Below the pieces are notes generated by a model. That model did not search any database. It was not told the origin of the DNA and saw nothing but the letters and a program-made list of their open reading frames with translations. From the NCBI GenBank assembly GCA_004297335.1, contig SCUD01000028.1:1-38472 (forward strand): a stretch of DNA of 38,472 bases. Reading direction: 5' to 3'. Shown here piece after piece: positions 33,378-38,472 of the stretch (position 1 is the first letter of the stretch; every line of letters begins with the position of its first letter). Both the position numbers and the translations under genes were made by a program. Source of the DNA: Gammaproteobacteria bacterium (GTDB lineage: Bacteria; Pseudomonadota; Gammaproteobacteria; Steroidobacterales; Steroidobacteraceae).

Positions 33378-35572
33378 CGGGCCGCCATGACCTCGTACAG
33401 CGCCAGGTCCCCGAGCACCTCCTCGAGCGGGACCGGGCGGCCGATCGCGAAGCCCTGGCCGAAGTCGACGCCGAGACCGGCCATGCGGGTCCTGAGTTCA
33501 TCGGTCTCGACGTATTCCGCGACCGTCTCCATGCCCATCGTGTGTGCCAGCTGGGCGATCGCGCGCACCATGGCCTCCGTCCGCTGGTTGATGCCGGCAT
33601 CGCGGACAAAGCTGCCATCGATCTTCAGCACCGAGACCGGCAGCGCCTTCAGGTAGGCCAGCGAGCTCAGGCCAGTGCCGAAGTCGTCCAGCGCAAAGCT
33701 GCAGCCGAGCAGCCGGATCCGCTGCATCAGCCGGTCGGCCCGCGTGAGATTCGATACCGCCGCAGTCTCCGTCAGTTCGAAGCACAGCGCCTCGGGCGGC
33801 AGCCCCGAGCTGCGGATGCTGCCCTCGAGGAACTCGAGGAAATCCTCCGCGGCGAGCGACGGCCCGGAAACGTTGATCGAGAATGACAGGCCGCGCCCGC
33901 GCAGCACGCCGGCGTGCGGGCGCAGCGCCGCCAGCGCGTGGCCGACGACCCAGCGATCGATGACCGGCAGCATCTGGTAGCGCTCGGCGGCCGACAGGAA
34001 CTTCTCTGGCGGCAGCACCTCGCCATCCGGGGCCAGCATGCGCAGCAGCAGTTCGAAGCGCGGCTCGGTGTGGGCCGGCCCCAGCGGCAGGATCGGCTGT
34101 GCATACAGCACGAAGCGGTCCTCCTCGAGGGCCTCGTGCAGGCGCTTCACGACCAGCACGTCGCTGTGCCGGCGCATGATGCTCTGGTCAGCATCCTGGA
34201 ACAGCTCGACGCGATCGCGGCCACGGTCCTTGGCCGCCTTGCAGGCGATCTCCGCGTTCGCCAGTCCGTGCGCCAGCGGATTCTGCGTGTCCGGCAGCTC
34301 GGCGACGCCGATACTGACCGACACCTGCATCATGCCGTCGCCGCGCGAGCCCGACAGCTCGGCGCACTGGCGCCGGATCATGTCGGCGATCTGCTGCGCG
34401 AAGTCCAGGGTGCAGTCCGGCAGGAACACGCCGAACCGGTCCCCGGCGATGCGCGCCACCAGCGCGCCGGGGCGTGGCTTGCGCCGCAGCAGTTCGGCAA
34501 TCCGCGCCAGCAGTTCGTCGCCGACATGCAGGCCGAAGTTGTCGTTGACGACGTGCAGGCGGTCCACGTCCAGATACAGCACGCTGTCGGGCACGGTCTG
34601 CCGGCGACTGGCGACCAGGGCCCGTACCTGGGTCTCGAACGCCGGACGCGTCAGCAGTGCGGTCAGCGCGTCGAAGTTGTTCTGCAGGATGGTCGTGGTC
34701 TTGCGCGCGAGCAGTTCGACGAGCTGCTCGCTGCGCGGCTCGAAGTCATCGCCCGCCTCCTCCCGGAACAGCGCCAGGAAGCCCACGACCCGCCCCGAGG
34801 CGTGGCGGATCGGAGTCGACAGGATCTTGAACGGCGGCAGCTCGACCGGCCGGGCACGCACCCGGTTGATGGTCAGGTTGCGGCGCTGCAGCTGCGCCCA
34901 GTTCAGCAGGTGCCGGTGGATCCGGCTCAGGATCTCGACCTGCGGTTTCTGCCCGGCCGGGGCCCGGCAGATCGCGATGTTGCGCTCGGGCACGACCAGC
35001 GCGCCCAGCGCGCAGCCGAGGTGGTCCACGCAGGCCTGCACCAGCGTACCGAGTTCATCGCCCTGCGGCGCGCCATCCGCTTCGTCGGGCGTGATCCGCA
35101 GCAGCAGGTTGAGGTCGTCGTCACGCGCGCGCAGGTCGCGGCTCAGCTCGCCGAGGCTGTTGCGCGCCTCGAGCTCGCGTTGCAGGCATTCGAGTGCCGG
35201 CTGCACGAGGTGCTGCACAAAGGAATAGGGATGATTCTCGATGTCGCGGGTCAGCAGGGTCGCGACCGCAATGACGTTGCCATCGCTGTCGCGCAGGCGG
35301 AACACGTAGGCCGGAGCGCCCTCGTGGTCCTGGCTGAAGCCATCGATCCGCGCGGTCGTGGCCGGCGGCACATCGCTGAGCGCTGCGCGGACCAGCGGCA
35401 GCGGATCCGGCCCTTCATAGCCATCCGCGACCCACATCGGCTTCCCATCCGCATCGTAGAAGGCGATGCCGACGGCACGCGGCATCAGCATCCGCAGCAG
35501 GTGCCCGTACGGGTCCAGGCTCGGCCTGGTCGCCGACAGATGCTGCGGAAAACTGTGCGCGATCGCCGCCAT
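33374..35572 (-). CDS. GAF/GGDEF/EAL protein, likely c-di-GMP phosphodiesterase
   Basis: 732 residues from ATG 35572. Domains in order: PAS-like sensor (about 30-125), GAF-like (about 175-285), degenerate GGDEF (about 300-460) and EAL (about 475-725). The cyclase motif reads AGDRF at 376-380 and the I-site Asp is absent, so synthesis is unlikely. The EAL domain keeps ELLLR (Glu507), TET (Glu602), DDFGTG (629-634), Lys650 and Glu686, so hydrolysis is likely. No membrane helix is seen. The frame is open to a TTG at 35659 that lacks a ribosome binding site; that start would add 29 residues and leave only 74 bp to the divergent gene. First gene of the leftward operon. Confidence 0.88.
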   Translation of the reverse strand: MAAIAHSFPQHLSATRPSLDPYGHLLRMLMPRAVGIAFYDADGKPMWVADGYEGPDPLPLVRAALSDVPPATTARIDGFSQDHEGAPAYVFRLRDSDGNVIAVATLLTRDIENHPYSFVQHLVQPALECLQRELEARNSLGELSRDLRARDDDLNLLLRITPDEADGAPQGDELGTLVQACVDHLGCALGALVVPERNIAICRAPAGQKPQVEILSRIHRHLLNWAQLQRRNLTINRVRARPVELPPFKILSTPIRHASGRVVGFLALFREEAGDDFEPRSEQLVELLARKTTTILQNNFDALTALLTRPAFETQVRALVASRRQTVPDSVLYLDVDRLHVVNDNFGLHVGDELLARIAELLRRKPRPGALVARIAGDRFGVFLPDCTLDFAQQIADMIRRQCAELSGSRGDGMMQVSVSIGVAELPDTQNPLAHGLANAEIACKAAKDRGRDRVELFQDADQSIMRRHSDVLVVKRLHEALEEDRFVLYAQPILPLGPAHTEPRFELLLRMLAPDGEVLPPEKFLSAAERYQMLPVIDRWVVGHALAALRPHAGVLRGRGLSFSINVSGPSLAAEDFLEFLEGSIRSSGLPPEALCFELTETAAVSNLTRADRLMQRIRLLGCSFALDDFGTGLSSLAYLKALPVSVLKIDGSFVRDAGINQRTEAMVRAIAQLAHTMGMETVAEYVETDELRTRMAGLGVDFGQGFAIGRPVPLEEVLGDLALYEVMAAR

Positions 35573-35733
35573 GGTACCAATGCCTGCAGCCAGCGCGGCG
35601 CTGGCCCTGATGCGCAGCCTCGCCGAAAATCCGGGTACGTTCTTTGACGTAATCCGCAATTTGCCGGGTCAGCCGGCGCGATCAGTCGTGTACGCTGCCC
35701 CCTTCCTATCCACGGGTGGATCCTGAGGTGAGC

Positions 35734-37236
35734 GTGCCGCGGCGCCTGGCGGTACTGGGCTTCGATGCCCTGGACGTCGACCTGGTTCTGAAGTGGTCGG
35801 CAGAGGGACGCCTGCCCGCATTCCGCCAGCTGCTCGGGGAATCCGCCTGGTGTCGCTTCGACCTCCCCGCGGAATATTCGAGCGGCATGGTCTGGCCCTC
35901 GATCACGACCGGCCTGGCTCCGTCGCAGCACCAGTCCTGGTTTGGTACCCGGCTCATCGACGGGCAATACCGGGTCCGGCCGCGGCGCATGTCGGACCTG
36001 CGGGGACAGCCCTTCTGGACCGGCCTCGCCGAAGCGGGCGCCCGGATCGTCGTGGCGGACGTACCTTTCACCGTCGTGAGTCCGGCGCTCGGTGGCCGGC
36101 AGCTGGCCTACTGGGGTTCGCATGAGTGGATGCCTCATCCCGGATCCCATCCGCCGCAGCTGCTCGCCGAGCTCAGTCGCCGCGTCGGGAGGTATCCGAT
36201 CGGCGCCGTCGTGGAAGACACCTGGGCGCGGGCCGGCGCGCGGGATTTCGCCCGGATGCTGTCGCAGGCGATTCAGCTGCGCAGCAGGATCCTTGAATCG
36301 CTGTGCGAGGACGACTGGGATTTCTTCTTCGGGGTCTTTCCGGAAAGCCACAGCGCGGGCCATTACCTGTGGCACGACGCTGGCGACCCGCAGGCACTGC
36401 GGCGCATCTACGAGGATCTCGACTGCGCCCTGGCGCGGTTCCTCAGCCGACTGCCTCCGCAGGCCGGTCTTGCCGTGGTGCTGTCCCACGGCATGGGCCC
36501 GAATTACAACGGCTGCCATCTGTTTCCGGAGCTGCTGGCGCGCTTCAACGCACGCTGGTCCGGATCCATAGGCTCCGCAGCCAGCCGCAGCCTGCTGGAT
36601 CGCATCTGGAGCTCAACCGTTACCCGGCTGCCGGCGCGCTGGCGCATCGCGGCCGCAGCTTGTCTGCCCGTGCAGGCGCGGCGCTGGCTCAGCAGCCGGC
36701 GCCAGCAGAATGCCCGCCTGTGGCGCGGCTCCCCGGCCTTCGCCCTGCCCGCCACGGATGGCTTCTCCGCCGTGCGGGTCAACCTCGCGGGGCGGGAGCA
36801 GGCTGGTCGCATCCCGGATCCGGACGCCTATGACGCCTATCTCGGCAGCCTCGAAGCCGAGCTGTCGCAGTGGACGGTCGAGGGCGCGGGCCATCGTGCC
36901 GTCGCGAGGGCCTGGCGCTCGGCCGCTCATGCGGATGCACTTCGACTGGGTGCCGCGCCTGACCTGATGGTCTGGTGGGACAACTCGAGGCCAGTCACCG
37001 CCATTCATTCGCCGTCGCTCGGGACGGTCCGCGGTGAATCCAGCGCCGCCCGCTCCGGGGAACACGTGATGCACTCGCTCTTGCTGCTGCGCGTGCCGCA
37101 CGGTGCACCAGGCCGCAGGAACGTGGCCGGAATGGGCCTCACCGACATCGCGCCGACGCTGCTCGACTACGTGGGCCTGGCTGCGCCAGCGTCCATGAAC
37201 GGACGCAGTCGATTGCGGGAATTGACCCGTCCCTAG
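35734..37236 (+). CDS. Alkaline-phosphatase-superfamily phosphohydrolase/phosphodiesterase-like protein
   Basis: 500 residues. The start LAVLGFDALDVDLV, the WPSITTGLAPSQH nucleophile region (Thr), FPESHSAGHYLWH near 205-217, LSHGMGPNYNG and the TDIAPTLLDYVGL end are the pattern of COG3379-type AlkP-superfamily proteins. The usual DHG metal motif is SHG here. The substrate is unknown; relatives act on phospho- or sulfoesters, including sugar nucleotides and lipids. Three in-frame GTGs exist (35716, 35728, 35734); TGAGG at 35724-35728 best fits 35734. It is convergent with envC and shares its stop codon bases. Confidence 0.82.
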   Translation: MPRRLAVLGFDALDVDLVLKWSAEGRLPAFRQLLGESAWCRFDLPAEYSSGMVWPSITTGLAPSQHQSWFGTRLIDGQYRVRPRRMSDLRGQPFWTGLAEAGARIVVADVPFTVVSPALGGRQLAYWGSHEWMPHPGSHPPQLLAELSRRVGRYPIGAVVEDTWARAGARDFARMLSQAIQLRSRILESLCEDDWDFFFGVFPESHSAGHYLWHDAGDPQALRRIYEDLDCALARFLSRLPPQAGLAVVLSHGMGPNYNGCHLFPELLARFNARWSGSIGSAASRSLLDRIWSSTVTRLPARWRIAAAACLPVQARRWLSSRRQQNARLWRGSPAFALPATDGFSAVRVNLAGREQAGRIPDPDAYDAYLGSLEAELSQWTVEGAGHRAVARAWRSAAHADALRLGAAPDLMVWWDNSRPVTAIHSPSLGTVRGESSAARSGEHVMHSLLLLRVPHGAPGRRNVAGMGLTDIAPTLLDYVGLAAPASMNGRSRLRELTRP

Positions 37237-38390
37237 GGACTCGACCGGCGGAACCAGGGGACCGGGTCCACCGGCTGGGCACCGCGACGGATCTCGAGAT
37301 ACAGGCCCGGCTGGCTGCGCCCGCCGCTGTCCCCGACGGTTGCCACCACCTCGCCCCCTTCGACCCGGTCACCCGCGGCCTTGTAGAGCTGGTCGTTATG
37401 GCCATAGAGGCTCAGGTAGCCACCGTGATCGATGATCAGCAGCAGACCGAGGCCCGGCAGCCAGTCGGCATACGCGACCCGTCCCTCATAGAGCGAGCGG
37501 ATCTCACTGCCGCGCGCGGCCTCGATCATCACGCCGTTCCAGCGCAGGCCGCCGCCGCGCGACTGCCCGTAGCGCGCCACGATCCGGCCGGCGACCGGCC
37601 AGGCAAGCCGCCCCCGGACCTTGGCGAAAGCCTGCCCGCCGGCTGGCGGCAGGTCCCGCAGCGCCCGGCGCAGGTCCGCGATCAGCTTTTCCAGTGCTGC
37701 CGCGTCACGGCGCAGTTTCGCAATCGTGTCGCTGTTGCTGCGGATCTGCGCATTCATCGCCTGCAGCGCCCGCGTGCGTCCCGCGCGCGCGGCATCGAGA
37801 GCCGCGAGTTCCCGGCTGGCCTCCGCTTCGAGCGCCGCGAGCCGGTCGCGCTCGGCGGCCTCCTGTGCCGTCGCCTGGTCGAGCTTCAGCACCGCCACTT
37901 CGATACCGGCGATCTGCCCCGCCCGGGCGCGGCCCAGGTAGGAGTAGTAGACGAGCACCCGGCCCAGGGCCACCGGATCCTGCTGGCCCAGGAGCAGGCG
38001 CAGCTGGTCACGCGGCCCGATCATGTAGGCGGTCCGCAGCTGCGCGGCCAGGAGCTCCCGCTGCTCCAGGAGCTCCCGTTCGCTCTGCTCACGCTGGATC
38101 CGCAGCGCACCCAGCCGCTGGTCGCTCGCGGCCAGTCGCGCTCGTGCCGCGGCATGGCTGCTGCTGGCGGCGCGGAGCGACTCCTCCGCGTCGCGCAGCT
38201 GGGCGGAGAGCGCGTCGCGCCGTCCGGTGTCCTGGCGTACCGCGCGCTGCAGGCGCTCGATGCGCTGCCGCACCTCGCGCAGCTGCCCCTCCGGATCGCG
38301 CTCCGCAGACCCGGCCGGGCCCGCGAGCAGGGCCAGGATCAGCAATGCAATCGTCTGTTTTCGCAGGATAAACACCTCGGGACCGGCCAA
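37233..38390 (-). CDS. envC: Murein hydrolase activator EnvC
   Basis: 385 residues. A signal peptide (about 10-29) is followed by a long coiled coil (about 30-245) rich in Arg/Glu/Ala/Leu and a C-terminal LytM/M23 domain (about 260-380). The domain lacks the zinc ligands: the first position reads RWNGVMI, and the last motif reads GLYLEIRR instead of an HxH. That is the known EnvC state, an activator of AmiA/AmiB amidases at the division septum. TTG 38390 has GGGGG before it; GTG 38375 is an alternative that starts directly at the signal peptide. The usual C-terminal-processing-protease gene is not downstream. Confidence 0.9.
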   Translation of the reverse strand: MAGPEVFILRKQTIALLILALLAGPAGSAERDPEGQLREVRQRIERLQRAVRQDTGRRDALSAQLRDAEESLRAASSSHAAARARLAASDQRLGALRIQREQSERELLEQRELLAAQLRTAYMIGPRDQLRLLLGQQDPVALGRVLVYYSYLGRARAGQIAGIEVAVLKLDQATAQEAAERDRLAALEAEASRELAALDAARAGRTRALQAMNAQIRSNSDTIAKLRRDAAALEKLIADLRRALRDLPPAGGQAFAKVRGRLAWPVAGRIVARYGQSRGGGLRWNGVMIEAARGSEIRSLYEGRVAYADWLPGLGLLLIIDHGGYLSLYGHNDQLYKAAGDRVEGGEVVATVGDSGGRSQPGLYLEIRRGAQPVDPVPWFRRSSP

Positions 38391-38411
38391 GGCAGCCCCC
38401 GGTCGCGGGCT

Positions 38412-38420
38412 TGCTATAAT
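38412..38420 (+). promoter_or_regulatory. Outward extended -10 promoter at the right edge
   Basis: TGCTATAAT is a perfect extended -10 (consensus TATAAT with TGn). It points rightward, out of the window, and so should serve the next gene beyond 38472, divergent from envC. No good -35 is seen, as expected for extended -10 promoters. Gammaproteobacterial envC often neighbours gpmI, but the gene here is not visible. Confidence 0.5.
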
Positions 38421-38472
38421 GCGCGGCTGTTCGTTGCCGCGGCACTACCGCCGCCCCCGGTACGCCGCCCAT

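Noticed and set aside
31524-33656. 710-codon rightward frame opposite the amidohydrolase and cyclase genes
   Set aside because: It spans two well-supported minus-strand genes and their junction and has shadow composition.
33914-35647. 577-codon rightward frame opposite the GGDEF/EAL gene
   Set aside because: Shadow of a multi-domain protein with recognisable motifs; no family features of its own.
37233-38390. M23 domain as an active peptidoglycan endopeptidase
   Set aside because: The zinc ligands are missing in the way known for EnvC, so an activator role is more likely.
1-38472. CRISPR array, tRNA or rRNA genes
   Set aside because: No regularly spaced repeat series beyond the two copies at 57-113 and no cloverleaf or rRNA-like stretch was recognised.

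Overview
The window is about 38.5 kb of high-GC chromosomal DNA. It has tightly packed genes, many 1-11 nt overlaps and frequent GTG/TTG starts. Gene content (acs, uvrD, trkA/trkH, dtd, tatABC, kup, envC, TRAP genes, c-di-GMP enzymes) and recurring TAGAAT/TATAAT -10 boxes just before start codons suggest a free-living Gammaproteobacterium, perhaps near the Xanthomonadales/Nevskiales/Steroidobacter side. That placement is inference from gene content only. I saw no rRNA, tRNA or CRISPR array.

Layout, left to right. (1) 1-130 looks like the end of an insertion sequence: two 21-bp direct repeats, a CA terminus and the first codons of a leftward ORF. (2) 220-1265 holds a small membrane protein translationally coupled to a prohibitin/SPFH protein. 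(3) 1324-6179, mostly leftward: an M13 metallopeptidase, an AAA/DUF4143 ATPase preceded by a striking 33-nt palindrome, a possible 41-aa leaderless ORF, and an outer-membrane alginate-export-type porin. (4) 6266-12889, rightward: acs, a secreted EEP-fold nuclease/phosphatase, a HIT protein, an AI-2E-family permease and uvrD. (5) 12959-17712, rightward: trkA, trkH, then TRAP small and large permeases; the TRAP binding protein (17731-18828) lies convergently. (6) 18913-21906, rightward: an MFS transporter, dtd and tatABC. (7) 21959-27283, rightward: a POT peptide transporter, an OPT oligopeptide transporter and two EamA exporters. (8) 27288-35572, leftward: kup, an alpha/beta hydrolase, a cupin, a holin-like membrane protein, an amidohydrolase-like protein, a GGDEF cyclase and a GAF/GGDEF/EAL protein. 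The last six form a tight unit. (9) 35734-38390: an AlkP-superfamily protein convergent with envC, then an outward promoter at the right edge.

Taken together the window covers energy and carbon entry (acs, TRAP), potassium uptake by two systems (Trk, Kup), peptide uptake (POT, OPT), Tat export, DNA repair (uvrD) and cell-envelope functions. No classical defence or biosynthetic island is evident. The most promising under-described unit is the leftward operon at 29200-35572. It joins one apparently active diguanylate cyclase and one likely phosphodiesterase (with a degenerate cyclase domain) to an amidohydrolase that has lost several metal ligands and to a cupin that has lost its HxH ligands. 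The best non-coding signal is the palindrome before the DUF4143 ATPase.
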